Part shown: positions 35,249-45,013 of the stretch, piece after piece
Numbering within the stretch: position 1 is the first letter of the stretch
Layout of the letters: the number at the start of each line of letters is the position of its first letter
Origin: Spirochaetales bacterium
GTDB lineage: Bacteria > Spirochaetota > Leptospiria > Leptospirales > Leptonemataceae
Assembly (NCBI GenBank): GCA_015075425.1
Contig: JABTUL010000001.1
Span: forward strand, 2,392,362-2,456,361
DNA length: 64,000 nucleotides
Direction of reading: 5' to 3'
Made by a program: the position numbers and the translations under genes
The notes under the pieces: model-generated
Told to the model about the DNA's origin: nothing
The model's input: only the letters and a program-made list of their open reading frames with translations
Database searches by the model: none

Positions 35249-35785
35249 ATCCGTAATTGGCGCAGACTGGGGGCCGGCGCTCCTGGCCGGCGTGGGATGC
35301 GGATCTGAATACATCAGTTCTCACACTTTTCCGTCGCGCATTCCGTAAATCTGCGACTCGCTGCGTGAATCCGTCGGCGTCCCCGACAGCAGTCGGCCAG
35401 AGACCCTATGGAACCTGCGTTGGAATTATTCGGGGCGTACGGTGAGCCGGAATGCGGTCGGACCCGGAGAGCTTTCGTGGGATATTGGTCTGGCTTGCCG
35501 GCCCGGCACTTCAGTCCATCACATTTGGCAATTCTTTGGGCCAGGAAGGCCGTTCCGCTCATTGTCCCCAGCGGGCGGCCTTCTTTCGGCCAGTCCGCGG
35601 AATTTGGCCGGTGTTGGAACCCACATTGACCGTTCCCTCTAAATCGGCCACAGTCCAGGTCAGCTTTGGAGAAGATGTTGAAGAAAAGAGTAGAAGAAAT
35701 CAGTTTGAAAAGAAGTACCATCGTGCATAATGGGACGGCCTTCCCGCGTCGGCGTCCATGCCTCCCGACAGCGCCAACACCGGAT
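35249..35785 (+). other. Cassette without a confident gene
   Basis: Begins with the self-complementary run GCCGGCGCTCCTGGCCGGC. Short open frames (for example 35452-35730 and 35408-35629) have unlikely compositions and no recognisable motif, and no ribosome-binding site stands out. Possibly a decayed gene. Confidence 0.5.
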
Positions 35786-36012
35786 AACTCACGGTTTAGT
35801 GCTCGCTCCCTGCGCCTGCGCTCCGGTCGCTCGGTCCTTGCCTTCTCCCCGCCACCATTCCGGGAAAAGGGGTTGCAGAAGCTTTCAGGGAAGTCCGGAT
35901 GGTGACGGGTCGTGCGGATGCGCGCCCGGTTTGGAGAATCCGTATGGCGCGCACCGCACCAGGCGGCGGACAAATTGGGCCTTGTGGCCCAACTTCACTA
36001 AACCTGGTCGTT
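35786..36012 (+). repeat. attC site 38, family A with compensated L boxes
   Basis: R'' GGATAAC, R' GTTAATT. L'' is GGTTTAGTG and L' CACTAAACC where all other A sites have GGCTTAGCG / CGCTAAGCC: two paired positions changed on both sides. Confidence 0.9.
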
Positions 36013-36132
36013 AATTGAAACGCCGCAGAGGTTGTCACATGCTGAATGTAGTCTCATTCGGAGGAATGACGGTTTTACATGCTGTCCAGAAAGCGCTTTA
36101 CAGTCTGGCTGGATGAATAGACTCATTCCACT

Positions 36133-36603
36133 GTGGAGTCAGCCCTGATTGAAACATCTGTAATCAGCTACTTTGCAGCGCCCCCGTCGCACCGTCCGGC
36201 CACTGCGGCCCGGCAGTCATTGACCAGACTCTGGTGGGAGAGTGATCGCTCCCGATATGATTGCTACATCTCAACCTATGTCTTGGCCGAAATCACACAG
36301 GGAAATCGTAAGAAAGCTGACAAACGGCTGGAATCCGTCCAAGGATGGCCCATTCTTTCAGACAAGGATCAGATTGGGGTCCTCGCTGCAAAATACCTTC
36401 AGGCCATATCCATCCCTGATGAAAGCAAAATCGATGCATTCCATTTGGCAACGGCCACTGTCCATCGAATGGACTATCTTGTAAGCTGGAACCTAAAGCA
36501 CCTTGTGAATCCACAGATCCAGCGGATCCTCGATGCTATAAACCTTCGGGAGGGATACCGCTCGCCCATCCTTTGCACCCCAGAATTACTCATGGAGGAA
36601 TGA
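36133..36603 (+). CDS. PIN-domain toxin (VapC-like), intact copy
   Basis: 156 residues from GTG 36133. ALIETSVISYFAAPPS, YISTYVLAEITQGN, and DESKIDAFHLATATVHRMDY plus LVSWNLKHL give the acidic residues of the PIN ribonuclease fold (E/D near the N-terminus, E at 'LAEI', D at 'KIDAFHLA'). It is followed at once by a small gene that may encode its antitoxin. The frameshifted copy is at 52196. Confidence 0.85.
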   Translation: MESALIETSVISYFAAPPSHRPATAARQSLTRLWWESDRSRYDCYISTYVLAEITQGNRKKADKRLESVQGWPILSDKDQIGVLAAKYLQAISIPDESKIDAFHLATATVHRMDYLVSWNLKHLVNPQIQRILDAINLREGYRSPILCTPELLMEE

Positions 36604-36605
36604 AA

Positions 36606-36782
36606 ATGAATGATGAGATTTTGCAAAAGGTTCGCCAGGACAGATCTGACCTCGAAAAGAAGTGGGGAAGTCAAATTAAAAACATTCAGGCCAATGCCAG
36701 ACTCTTTGAAAAAGAATTTGCAGCATCCTTTGTTGATCGGTCTGAACCCATTGAGCAGAGAAAAACAGCAGCGACAGCCTGA
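36606..36782 (+). CDS. Small protein, putative antitoxin of the PIN module, copy 1
   Basis: 58 residues (MNDEILQKVRQDRSDLEKKW ... RLFEKEFAASFVDRSEPIEQ), helical and charged. ATG 36606 is used because only this start is kept in the copy at 52656. It lies 2 bases after the PIN stop. The antitoxin role is inferred from position. Confidence 0.65.
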   Translation: MNDEILQKVRQDRSDLEKKWGSQIKNIQANARLFEKEFAASFVDRSEPIEQRKTAATA

Positions 36783-36800
36783 ACCTGCGGCGCATCAATT

Positions 36801-37032
36801 AACTTTGCGGCTTAGCGCTCACTCCCTTCGCTATGCGCTCCGGTCGCTCGGCCCTGGTCTTCTCCCCGCCACCATTCCGGGAAAAGGGGTTGCAGAAGCT
36901 TTGAGGGAAACCGGAATGGTGACGGGTCGTGCGGATGCGCGCCCGGGTTGGTGGATGCGTATGGCGCGCACCGCACCAGACTGCGGGCAAATGCTCGGGC
37001 GATGCCCTCGCACTTCGCTAAGCCGCGTCGTT
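36801..37032 (+). repeat. attC site 39, family A, variant terminal loop
   Basis: R'' AATTAAC, R' GTTATTT. Terminal part ATGCTCGGGCGATGCCCTCGCA, as in site 28 with one loop change. Confidence 0.9.
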
Positions 37033-37605
37033 ATTTGCAATGCGCCCGAAACTTTAGGCCGGACATCCCTGTCCGGCCGGAAGAATTCACTTTGCTCCGT
37101 CGGTAGAGTAAGTGTTGGATAGCTTCGTTGACCGATCCTTCAGGAAAACTGCTGGAAAAAATTCCGACGGCCAGCAAAGCAAAAATCTTCCTGCATCGGG
37201 AGATATTGCATGCGATTTTTCCAGGTAAAATCGAGTGGACGCCAGATTCCAAAACAAGAAAAAGAATTTTAGCCAAGAAAACGTAAGACAAAGCTCCGTT
37301 GTTTCGCGAGGGTTTCGTGTCCGGAACGCTACTTGCCTTCTTCAAAAGTTCCTTTCATCCTTCGTACGAGAGAAGAAAGCCAGATATCTTTTTCTTTGAA
37401 TCAGGGATCATGCATTCCTTTGAACTGCCGGAAGAATGACCCCATTCCCTTGTTCCGCGGAGAGATCCTATTCGGATTCTCTGGGGATATGGCAAAAAAG
37501 AACATTGGGCCTTCCGGTTCACTGGCACAAGAGGATGGGCCAGTCCGTAAAGGGAGCGGCCATCCCGTGTCGCCATCCGTGGACTCCCGCGGGCGCACTG
37601 CAAAT
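37031..37605 (+). repeat. N cassette 8, subtype 2 head with subtype 1 body
   Basis: The start (GGCCGGACATCCCTGTCCGGCC) is subtype 2 but the body from about 37265 follows subtype 1, so this copy is a recombinant. Confidence 0.8.
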
Positions 37606-37800
37606 AACTACGGATTCCTGCTGCGGGCCTCCGCATGCGCTCCGGCTCCTCGGGTCGGCGCACTCTCCGCGGAACGGCTCACCAGTTCGCCTTTTCCGCT
37701 CCGTGCGGATGCGCGCCAGTTTTGGTTGATTTTTATGGCGCGCACCGCATCGTGCTTGACCACATTTGCCCTACGGGCAAACGTCAGGAATCCTATCGTT
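37606..37800 (+). repeat. attC site 40, family B
   Basis: R'' AAATAAC, R' GTTATCT. Confidence 0.92.
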
Positions 37801-37957
37801 ATCTGCAATGCGCCCAAAATCTTTCCCACCAGTTGTCCTGACCGGCTGGAAGCAATCAATAGGAGCTTCAGAGCATTGGAACGAGCAAGCCTTTCAGGAA
37901 GCTTTACTGATCTAAAAGGGCATAAGTCACAAAAGAATTATACAGAAAGTATTCAGC

Positions 37958-38562
37958 TTAAGTGACGAGATCGCAGATACGATTTCCGAGGGTAAACAGA
38001 AAATCAGATGCCTGCGTAGCCTCCGACATCGTGATCGACTGTTTTGTATTTGTCACAGGATTGAGATCGGCTTCATGGACGATAGCATTTCTTCGAGTTG
38101 CTATCAGTTTCTGCTGGCGTTTAGCCTCTTCGTCGGACATGCCCAAACCAAGTGCGATGCACTGCCACTTCTGATTTTCGTCCCAAATGAAACTCAATCC
38201 ATCAGCGATCTTCCTCGGATCCTGAAATGAGAGGCGTACTGAGTTTTCCCGCACGATCTCTTCAAAACGGACCTCTGGTGGCGGCGTGGATCAATCATCA
38301 ACTGAGGCAGATCTTGAATAGAAATCCTCTTTGTGGTACTTCGGGTTGGTGGTCTATTACCTTGGAATATTTGAACCATTCCAATCCGGATCAAGTCATG
38401 CATCAGCTTGTCGAACGCGCTAACCGCATACACGATTTGCGATCGAAGGAGATCATCGAACTGCTCCAGCATCGGAACGATGGTAATCAAAGAATCATAG
38501 AGCTCACTAAGTTCATTAGCTTGTCGAATATTGCGCTGAAAGACCTGCCTCGCGTTGAGCAT
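37958..38562 (-). pseudogene. HEPN-domain protein, frameshifted
   Basis: Reverse-strand gene in two overlapping frames that join near 38250. The N-terminal half (VYAVSAFDKLMHDLIRIGMV) and C-terminal half (RRNAIVHEADLNP, an R-x4-H motif) match RiboL-PSP-type HEPN ribonucleases of about 200 residues. It follows a ParA-like gene by about 15 bases, suggesting an operon. HEPN proteins cut RNA in many conflict systems. Confidence 0.7.
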
Positions 38563-38576
38563 GATTTATTAACTCA

Positions 38577-39592
38577 TTAGTGATTGCAGCGTATTAGCGA
38601 CTTGCAAAATTGCTCCCTGATCTGTCCGCGTTTGTCCATCATGCCCTCTTGCACCACACCAGTTGCAGCGAGTTCATTGTCTTCAGAGAAAATCGGCACG
38701 CCAGCATCGTAGGGGCGCGGCAACAACGCACCGAAATCGGGATCTCTTCAAGACAAAACCCTGCGCTAACAGGGCCTGGGGATATTTATTGTCGGAGAGC
38801 GTTAGCCCAGCGCCCTTTAGCCTCGAAACAAACGGTCTTGGGTGATTTTTTTTATCTCGGCGATGTTGTCTCGATATGGTGCGGCAGCACGACCGTTTCA
38901 CGTTAAGCGCTGAATCAATGTGCCGACGAACTTAGGCTGCCCGGGGCGCAGAGGTATGCCGAATCTGGAACGCTGTTTCGTTTTGAGCCTTCCATAATGC
39001 CCATCTCGGAATGATCGACTCAAGGTCTCTAATGCCATGATAGAGAATGGATCAGGATTCGTCGGAACTATGAAAAGTCAGCATTGAGAAAAGATTTTGG
39101 TTTATCGCGCTCAACCCGGGGTTGAGATCAATGATGGTGTAATCAATATCGTTCGCTTTTCGATGGTTCTGATTAGCTCGTTGAACGCGCACTGGTAGGT
39201 TCTGCAATGTGGCCAAAGCATTTGAATTTTGTGCAAATGTAAGTGATGCGTCGTATTCAGACAATGTAGCATGGCCAGCCAGCAAGTGCAACCTCGACAT
39301 GCGGGCCGGTGACCTACACAATACCGGCTGAATGGGTGTGGGTTTCCTTGAACGCAGGCTCCACACCATCTTTTATGTTCTGCAGGCGAGTTGCATCATT
39401 CAAGTAGTACGCGTCAAACTCGTCTCCCAGTATCAAGCTGGACAGGTTGCATTGTGGATCCGCATCAACCAGCAGAACGCGGTGCTCTTGGTCCGCCAGC
39501 ATCCAGCCAAGGTTGTAGACGGTGGTTGTCTTACTAACGCCACCTTTTGTGATTAAACAGAACCATTCTTTTCGCCATTTTGATCCTTCCAT
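38577..39592 (-). pseudogene. ParA-family ATPase, multiply frameshifted
   Basis: Starts MEGSKWRKEWFCLITKGGVS. The deviant Walker A KGGVSKTT and VLLVDADPQCNLSSLILGDE are plain. The frame then shifts near 39340 to LHLLAGHATLSEYDASLTFA and ANDIDYTIIDLNPGLSAINQ, and again near 39080; the C-terminus has several stops. ParA proteins segregate DNA, and some work with effector nucleases. The order ParA then HEPN on one strand suggests a two-gene module now dead (or badly sequenced). Confidence 0.72.
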
Positions 39593-39764
39593 TAAGTTAT
39601 TCGTTCCGACGGACAGCGTCTGCATCAAACCCGCAAAGAAAGGTAAATACCATTTGATCCCTCCGAGTCCACCAAAAACGGGACATAATGATTCTTAAAC
39701 TGTATTACAGACATGGGGCCCCTGAATAGGGCCTCACTTGGCTTCCGTCAGGCGCACAGCAGAT

Positions 39765-39992
39765 AACTTTGCGGCTTAGCGCTCACTCCCTCCGCATGCG
39801 CTCCGGTCGCTCGGCCCTGGCCTTCTCCCCGCCACCATTCCGGGAAAAGGGGTTGCAGAAGCTTTGAGGAAAACCGGAATGGTGACGGGTCGTGCGGATG
39901 CGCGCCCGGTTTGGTGGATGCGTATGGCGCGCACCGCACCAGACGGCGGGCAAATTGGGCCTGGCGGCCCAACTTCGCTAAGCCGCGTCGTT
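39765..39992 (+). repeat. attC site 41, family A
   Basis: R'' AGATAAC, R' GTTATAC. Reads CAGACGGCGGGC for CAGACTGCGGGC. Confidence 0.92.
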
Positions 39993-40029
39993 ATACGCCA
40001 TAGCTGCCCGCAGCCGGAAATAGTTCGCG

Positions 40030-40512
40030 ATGAATTCAACTGAGATAATTGCTTCTTTTAGAGTATATTGCGGGAATGATAAATTCTCAAGGTTTCTCTC
40101 GAAATTCCAAAGGGAGTCTCGCACGGTTTATAAACTCTGGCATTGGCAGGCGGAACTTGTTGACGCTTTTGTTGCGCAAAGTGAAGCAGTCTTGTCTGCT
40201 CATGAAGTCGTCGAGGCCCTTTCTGACGGTAAAGAGTTCATGTTCGCCTGTCCAACTCCCACCTGTGAATACATTGTTACTTGTCTGGATAGAGCAACTT
40301 CTCAATGGTTTTGCGGGGAATGTGGAGTGGGCTGGGAGACGACCGCAGCACTTTTCACCGCGATTCAAGAAATTACGGCACGGTATCCGTACCGCCGGCA
40401 ATGCTATATCATCAATCAAGATACAATCGAGCCGGCACCGCGCAGTCAATATGCTCCGGACTATTCAGAATTAGTCCGGACGGAGTGGGATGATGCTCGC
40501 GACCCGAATTGA
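40030..40512 (+). CDS. Small zinc-ribbon-like protein, function unknown
   Basis: 160 residues. Central CPTPTCEY ... WFCGECGVGWE provides four cysteines for one zinc. The N-terminal helical part has FRVYCGNDKFSRFLSKFQRE. The overall size and acidic C-terminus recall immunity or adaptor proteins, but no family is recognised. ATG 40030; sole gene in the cassette. Confidence 0.6.
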   Translation: MNSTEIIASFRVYCGNDKFSRFLSKFQRESRTVYKLWHWQAELVDAFVAQSEAVLSAHEVVEALSDGKEFMFACPTPTCEYIVTCLDRATSQWFCGECGVGWETTAALFTAIQEITARYPYRRQCYIINQDTIEPAPRSQYAPDYSELVRTEWDDARDPN

Positions 40513-40536
40513 AACCGGCGGGCTGCTACGGCGTAT

Positions 40537-40765
40537 AACTTTGCGGCTTAGCGCTCACTCCCTTCGCTGTGCGCTCCGGTCGTTCGGCCCTGGTCTTCTC
40601 CCCGCCACCATCCCGGGAAAAGGGGTTGCAGAAGCCTTGAGGAAAGCCGGAATGGTGACAGGTCGTGCGGATGCGCGCCCGGGTTGGTGTATGCGTATGG
40701 CGCGCACCGCACCAGACTGCGGGCAAATTGCGGCTGCCGCCGCAACTTCGCTAAGCCGCGTCGTT
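40537..40765 (+). repeat. attC site 42, family A, compensated hairpin
   Basis: R'' GTATAAC, R' GTTAAGC. TTGCGGC/GCCGCAA hairpin as in site 22. Confidence 0.92.
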
Positions 40766-40825
40766 AAGCGTCATTCCTCGCAGTTTTTCTTGTTTTATCC
40801 ACGACCACTTGCAGCGAAACCGCCA

Positions 40826-41095
40826 TTATTGCTCAACAGGCTTGTCCCAGTTCGGAACTCGGCCTGATTTTACCTTGGACATCACTCGCTCGAACCCAGC
40901 CCTTAACTGCTTTCCACTCTTCTTACCGTAGATACGCTGAAAAAATCCGCGGGTCTCCATCTCTGTGATCTCCCGCGCAAAGGCATACATCGCGAGCTGA
41001 TTGATCGACACACCCTGCTGATCTGCCATTTTCTCAATTCGGTCTTTCAGATCCTGAGGGATCCTTAAGGTCAAAACATTGGTCTTAGCTTTCAT
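40826..41095 (-). CDS. Ribbon-helix-helix antitoxin of a PIN module
   Basis: 89 residues: VLTLRIPQDLKDRIEKMADQ, then QGVSINQLAMYAFAREI is a ribbon-helix-helix domain. The rest (FFQRIYGKKSGKQLRAGFER) should bind the toxin. It is the second gene of the reverse-strand pair and overlaps the toxin end by 11 bases. Confidence 0.82.
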   Translation of the reverse strand: MKAKTNVLTLRIPQDLKDRIEKMADQQGVSINQLAMYAFAREITEMETRGFFQRIYGKKSGKQLRAGFERVMSKVKSGRVPNWDKPVEQ

Positions 41096-41522
41096 ATGTC
41101 TTCCTCCAAATTCTTAAGAACTCGGCAGGCGTAACCGCCTCAAAACTGTCGAACTTCAGGTCTCCAGACCTAAAATCCCTGACATTGCTCGTGATCAAAT
41201 ACCGGCACTGGCTCGCGAATGCCAGCTCCACAAACAAATTGTCCCCTTCATCCTGCAGGTTGGGTCTCAACCCAAAGTGGATAGTGACCGGAATGCAAAG
41301 ATAAGCTATGAATTCCAGCACATTATCTACGTCCTTTCTGGACAGTCGAAGGTCTGCCAGGCTGGACCTACGCGACAGAACGGCCGCGTACTCCTCAAAC
41401 GCACTCGTTGACAGGGCCAATTCAAGTTTTCCGTCACTGATCATGCGGAGGATCCGGTGCGACGCCCCTCGCGCACTACGTAAAGCCTGATACAAGACAC
41501 TCGTATCCATGACTACACGCAC
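41085..41522 (-). CDS. PIN-domain toxin (COG1569-like)
   Basis: 145 residues: VVMDTSVLYQALRSARGASH, STSAFEEYAAVLSR, NLQDEGDNLFVELAFAS and YLITSNVRDF supply the PIN active-site acids (D6, E-rich middle, D in 'EGDN'). By family knowledge a ribonuclease. The toxin precedes the antitoxin, and the pair is read from its own promoter against the array direction. Confidence 0.87.
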   Translation of the reverse strand: MRVVMDTSVLYQALRSARGASHRILRMISDGKLELALSTSAFEEYAAVLSRRSSLADLRLSRKDVDNVLEFIAYLCIPVTIHFGLRPNLQDEGDNLFVELAFASQCRYLITSNVRDFRSGDLKFDSFEAVTPAEFLRIWRKTYES

Positions 41523-41528
41523 TAGAGT

Positions 41529-41557
41529 ATGATAGCACCGGCGCTATCATCGGTCAA
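41529..41557 (-). promoter_or_regulatory. Promoter and operator of the PIN/RHH pair
   Basis: Reverse strand: TTGACC (41552-41557), 17-base spacer, TATCAT (41529-41534), 7 bases before the ATG. The palindrome GATAGC-ACCGGC-GCTATC (41531-41548) overlaps the -10 box and is a likely operator for the RHH antitoxin. Confidence 0.65.
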
Positions 41558-41617
41558 TTCATTTATCTCTCTTTCTCTGGATTCTTTCACCAGAGGATGG
41601 GCTCGGAACGAACGCTT

Positions 41618-41846
41618 AACTTTGCGGCTTAGCGCTCGCTCCCTGCGCTCGTCGCTCCGGTCGCTCGGCCCTGGTCTTCTCCCCGCCACCATTCCGGGAA
41701 AAGGGGTTGCAAAAGCCTTGAGAAAAGCCGGAATGGTGGCGGGTCGGGCGGATGCGCGCCCGGTTTGGTGTATGCGTATGGCACGCACCGCACCAGACTG
41801 CGGGCAAATTGGGCCTCACGGCCCAACTTCGCTAAGCCGCGTCGTT
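41618..41846 (+). repeat. attC site 43, family A
   Basis: R'' GCTTAAC, R' GTTATCT. Reads GCTCGCTCCCTGCGCTCGTCGC near the 5' stem. Confidence 0.92.
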
Positions 41847-41955
41847 ATCTGCCATTGCCGCGATACTTTTGGACCACTTCTTACAACTCCCGGACGCCGT
41901 GTAGCATGCTCAAATTCATTGACAGACCGATTGTAGTCACTTTTATGACTACAGC

Positions 41956-42271
41956 TTGGCTCGAAACTGGGATGTGCAATTTTCTCCGGAAGCTGTCCGA
42001 CTTTTCGAAGCCTCTGTGCCAAAGCAATTCCGGTCCCTGATATTGAAGGCCGCGCTTGGAAAACTGGCGACGGAAACCGAACAAACCCGGAAAATCCACG
42101 AAACGCCTCTCAGCAGGCCGACCGCCCTATTTTCACGGAAAGGATGTTTGGCAATGCCGGGTCCAAGAGTGGCGCTTCTTTTATGTTCTTGAAGAAAATC
42201 GTATAGTCGTTTTCTTTGTGGGCAGGAAGGGTCGCAAGACTACCGAAGAGATGGTGCAAGAATATGAATAA
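41956..42271 (+). pseudogene. RelE-like toxin, copy 3, frameshifted
   Basis: Same as copy 4 (53958) except one extra A near 42075 (GGAAACCG for GGAACCG), which shifts the frame after 40 codons. The second half is open in the other frame. Confidence 0.75.
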
Positions 42272-42581
42272 ATCCTCGCGTTCCAGAGTTGTAGGCATTC
42301 TGGGAGGCCAAGGCCCACCTTCTGAGTATATCAAGAAGTCCAGAGATGTTCCCATTGTCATCACAAGCCATGGCAAACCGGAGGCGGTGCTTTTCAATGT
42401 CTCTGATCAAGATCCTGAAGACGTCATCCTCTTCACTTCGCCGGAATTCCAGTCCGCACTGGCCTACCCGGAATCCAAGCTCATCCGAAGTGCGGAATTG
42501 TTGAAGAAATACAATTCTCCGGCGGCCAGACAGAAACCTCCGTCTGCCAAGAGTAAAAAAACTCGCGTCAACGGCAGATAA
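42264..42581 (+). CDS. Phd/YefM-like antitoxin, copy 3
   Basis: 105 residues. Two opposite one-base changes near 42301 and 42320 alter residues about 13-19 (GILGGQGPPS for GIREAKAHLS) but leave the rest in frame. This hits the conserved Phd N-terminal helix, so function is doubtful unless the changes are errors. Confidence 0.75.
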   Translation: MNKSSRSRVVGILGGQGPPSEYIKKSRDVPIVITSHGKPEAVLFNVSDQDPEDVILFTSPEFQSALAYPESKLIRSAELLKKYNSPAARQKPPSAKSKKTRVNGR

Positions 42582-42811
42582 CTTTGCGGCTTAGCGCTCA
42601 CTCCCTTCGCTTGACGCTCCGGTCGCTCGGCCCTGGTCTTCTCCCCGCCACCATTCCGGGAAAAGGGGTTGCAGAAGCTCTGAGGAAAGCCGGAATGGTG
42701 CCGGGTCGTGCGGATGCGCGCCCGGTTTGGTCTATGCGTATGGCGCGCACCGCACCAGACTGCGGGCACATGCTCGGGCTTTGCCCTCGCACGTCGCTAA
42801 GCCGCGTCGTT
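42580..42811 (+). repeat. attC site 44, family A, variant terminal loop
   Basis: R'' AGATAAC, R' GTTATCC. Terminal part ATGCTCGGGCTTTGCCCTCGCA; CACGTCGCTAAGCC at L'. Confidence 0.9.
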
Positions 42812-42946
42812 ATCCGTAATGCTCCGCAGCGTTCCTGAATTGAAATTGAACTCAAGGTTGGTGAAATCTGGCCAGCAATCATTTTTGAGGCTTTTTGTCG
42901 GTTGGATATGGATTGACAGGCTGGCTCAATAACGCAATCCTTTACT

Positions 42947-43171
42947 ATGGAATACAGATCCCGATTGAGTTCTGATCCGAATGTCTTGCTCGGAAAGCCG
43001 GTCATTCGGGGAACCCGGATTACGGTTGCCCTGGTTCTCGACAAGCTATCCGAGGGGGAGACATTCGAAGAATTGCTCGAATCCTATCCTGACTTGACGC
43101 GCGAGGACATTCTAGCCTGCCTTGCCTATTCCCATGATGTGGTTTCACGGGAAGCGTTAATTGCTGATTGA
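42947..43171 (+). CDS. DUF433 antitoxin-like protein, copy 2
   Basis: Same 74-residue product as 28256 (one silent change seen, GACTTG for GATTTG). Cassettes are otherwise the same from the core site on. Confidence 0.88.
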   Translation: MEYRSRLSSDPNVLLGKPVIRGTRITVALVLDKLSEGETFEELLESYPDLTREDILACLAYSHDVVSREALIAD

Positions 43172-43520
43172 CCTTTACGCTGACGAGAATATTGACCAAA
43201 GACTCGTCTCGTTCTTGCGCGCTTCAGGATATGCTGTGAAATACGGCCGTGAAATCCAGAAAGGGCGATCTGACCAGGAACTGCTCGCAGAAGCATTTGC
43301 ACAACTGTCGATCCTTCTTACGGAAGACAAGGATTTCGGAGAATGGGTCTTTGCTCATAAAAGGCCAACCATCGGAATTATCCTACTGCGCTACAGACCG
43401 TCCGAGAAAGAGCGCATTCGACTTCTGCTCCTGAACCTCCTGAATGCCCGTGGTCCTGAGATCCTTGGCCAGTTTATCGTACTGACTACCCAACGGACCA
43501 GATTTCGGAAGATTCTTTAA
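43161..43520 (+). CDS. DUF5615 PIN-like toxin, copy 2
   Basis: 119 residues; the full-length version of 28470, ending PEILGQFIVLTTQRTRFRKIL. The longer, strongly basic end is more typical of DUF5615, which supports copy 1 being truncated by a base loss. Confidence 0.87.
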   Translation: MLIDLYADENIDQRLVSFLRASGYAVKYGREIQKGRSDQELLAEAFAQLSILLTEDKDFGEWVFAHKRPTIGIILLRYRPSEKERIRLLLLNLLNARGPEILGQFIVLTTQRTRFRKIL

Positions 43521-43541
43521 AATGCGCGGAGCACTCCGGAT

Positions 43542-43770
43542 AACTTTGCGGCTTAGCGCTCACTTCCTTCGCTGTGCGCTCCGGTCGTTCGGCCCTGGTC
43601 TTCTCCCCGCCACCATTCCGGGAAAAGGGGTTGCAGAAGCCTTGAGGAAAGCCGGAATGGTGACGGGTCGTGCGGATGCGCGCCCGGGTTGGTCTATGCG
43701 TATGGCGCGCACCGCACCAGACTGCGGGCAAATTGGGCCTGGCGGCCCAACTTCGCTAAGCCGCGTCGTT
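43542..43770 (+). repeat. attC site 45, family A
   Basis: R'' GGATAAC, R' GTTATGC. Confidence 0.92.
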
Positions 43771-43816
43771 ATGCGTAAAAAACGCAAGGTGACTTTCACT
43801 GGAGGCGCACAAGTTT

Positions 43817-44608
43817 ATGGGATATTTTGAGCAGTTCATTAATTCTAAGATCCTGTCGGTAGTGGTTATATCTTTTAGCGCTTTGATTTCAACTGCCGCG
43901 ATTGTTGAGGTAATGGCTCGGCAGGAATTACAAAGAAATTTCGAAATTAAAAAATCTGAATTAATTGAAGCGAGTCTCAAAAGCAATCAGACTTTGTTGG
44001 CAGATATCCTAAGTCAAGAAGGAAATATATTGAATATTGCGTCAAAGATCGACGAAAAGAACAAGATCCATTCCGAGCTTATTGAAGAGATATCAAAGCT
44101 TCCAGTGCGCTTACGAACATTGAGCTTGGGATGGGCCATTGGCGATACGGAGACTCTATCAAATCTCGCGAAAGAATACCAAGTACTGCTGAAGGCCATG
44201 CGTGATCCGCAGGAGCAGGCGCTTGAGCCACAGAGCTTATATCTGACTTTTACGTCTACTGTCACCTTTCAGTTCATTCGCAAGTGGAGTTCCACGTTCC
44301 TTATTGCGGCTTTAGCCGTGCTCAGTGGAATTGCCGGATCTTTGGTTACCGTGTTTCGGAACGACGATTATAAATTGGACTTTTTAAAGCGCTTTGTTCT
44401 CGGTATTGCCACGGGTTACATTGCGTTCTTATTGATAAAAGGCGGTCGCAGTTTGTTTCTTTTGGAGGGATCTGAGATGGTTCCCCTGATGAATCCCTAC
44501 TCTACAGCCTTTGCAAGTCTCGTAGGAGGCATGTTTACAGAAAAATTTTTCAAGCTAATTGCAGATCTTTTTGACAGCCTCATTGACCGGATTGTCAGGA
44601 AGGAATGA
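43817..44608 (+). CDS. Membrane protein with coiled coil, function unknown
   Basis: 263 residues. Membrane helices at about 10-32, 160-180 and 190-208. Between the first and second lies a roughly 100-residue helical domain with coiled-coil character (KKSELIEASLKSNQTLLADI). The C-terminus (NPYSTAFASLVGGMFTEKFF) resembles the end of several small bacterial membrane proteins of unknown role. GGAGG lies 12 bases before ATG 43817. Moderately AT-rich. Confidence 0.65.
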   Translation: MGYFEQFINSKILSVVVISFSALISTAAIVEVMARQELQRNFEIKKSELIEASLKSNQTLLADILSQEGNILNIASKIDEKNKIHSELIEEISKLPVRLRTLSLGWAIGDTETLSNLAKEYQVLLKAMRDPQEQALEPQSLYLTFTSTVTFQFIRKWSSTFLIAALAVLSGIAGSLVTVFRNDDYKLDFLKRFVLGIATGYIAFLLIKGGRSLFLLEGSEMVPLMNPYSTAFASLVGGMFTEKFFKLIADLFDSLIDRIVRKE

Positions 44609-44648
44609 GCTCGCTTAGAAGAGCGGTGAAAGGGCGTTTACTCCGCAT

Positions 44649-44877
44649 AACTTTGCGGCTTAGCGCTCACTCCCTTCGCTATGCGCTCCGGTCGCTCGGC
44701 CCTGGTCTTCTCCCCGCCACCATTCCGGGAAAAGGGGTTGCAAAAGCCTTGAGGAAAGCCGGAATGGCGGCGAGTCGTGCGGATGCGCGCCCGGTTTGGT
44801 CTATGCGTATGGCGCGCACCGCACCAGACTGCGGGCAAATTGGGCCTGGCGGCCCAACTTCGCTAAGCCGCGTCGTT
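44649..44877 (+). repeat. attC site 46, family A
   Basis: R'' GCATAAC, R' GTTATCC. Confidence 0.92.
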
Positions 44878-45013
44878 ATCCGGACATGCGCCGCACGGGT
44901 TCATGACAAATAGCGTATCATACCGGGACAGCACTCCTTGCGTATCTCCTGGGTCTCATATTTTTGGACCACTTTCTTGTTGACCTGAAAATCTCTGAGA
45001 TGGATTCCGAGCT

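Noticed and set aside
38577..39592. A plasmid partition locus or replication origin
   Set aside because: ParA is present, but no ParB, iteron set or replication gene; the pair lies within normal cassette ends (GTTATCT / AGATAAC).
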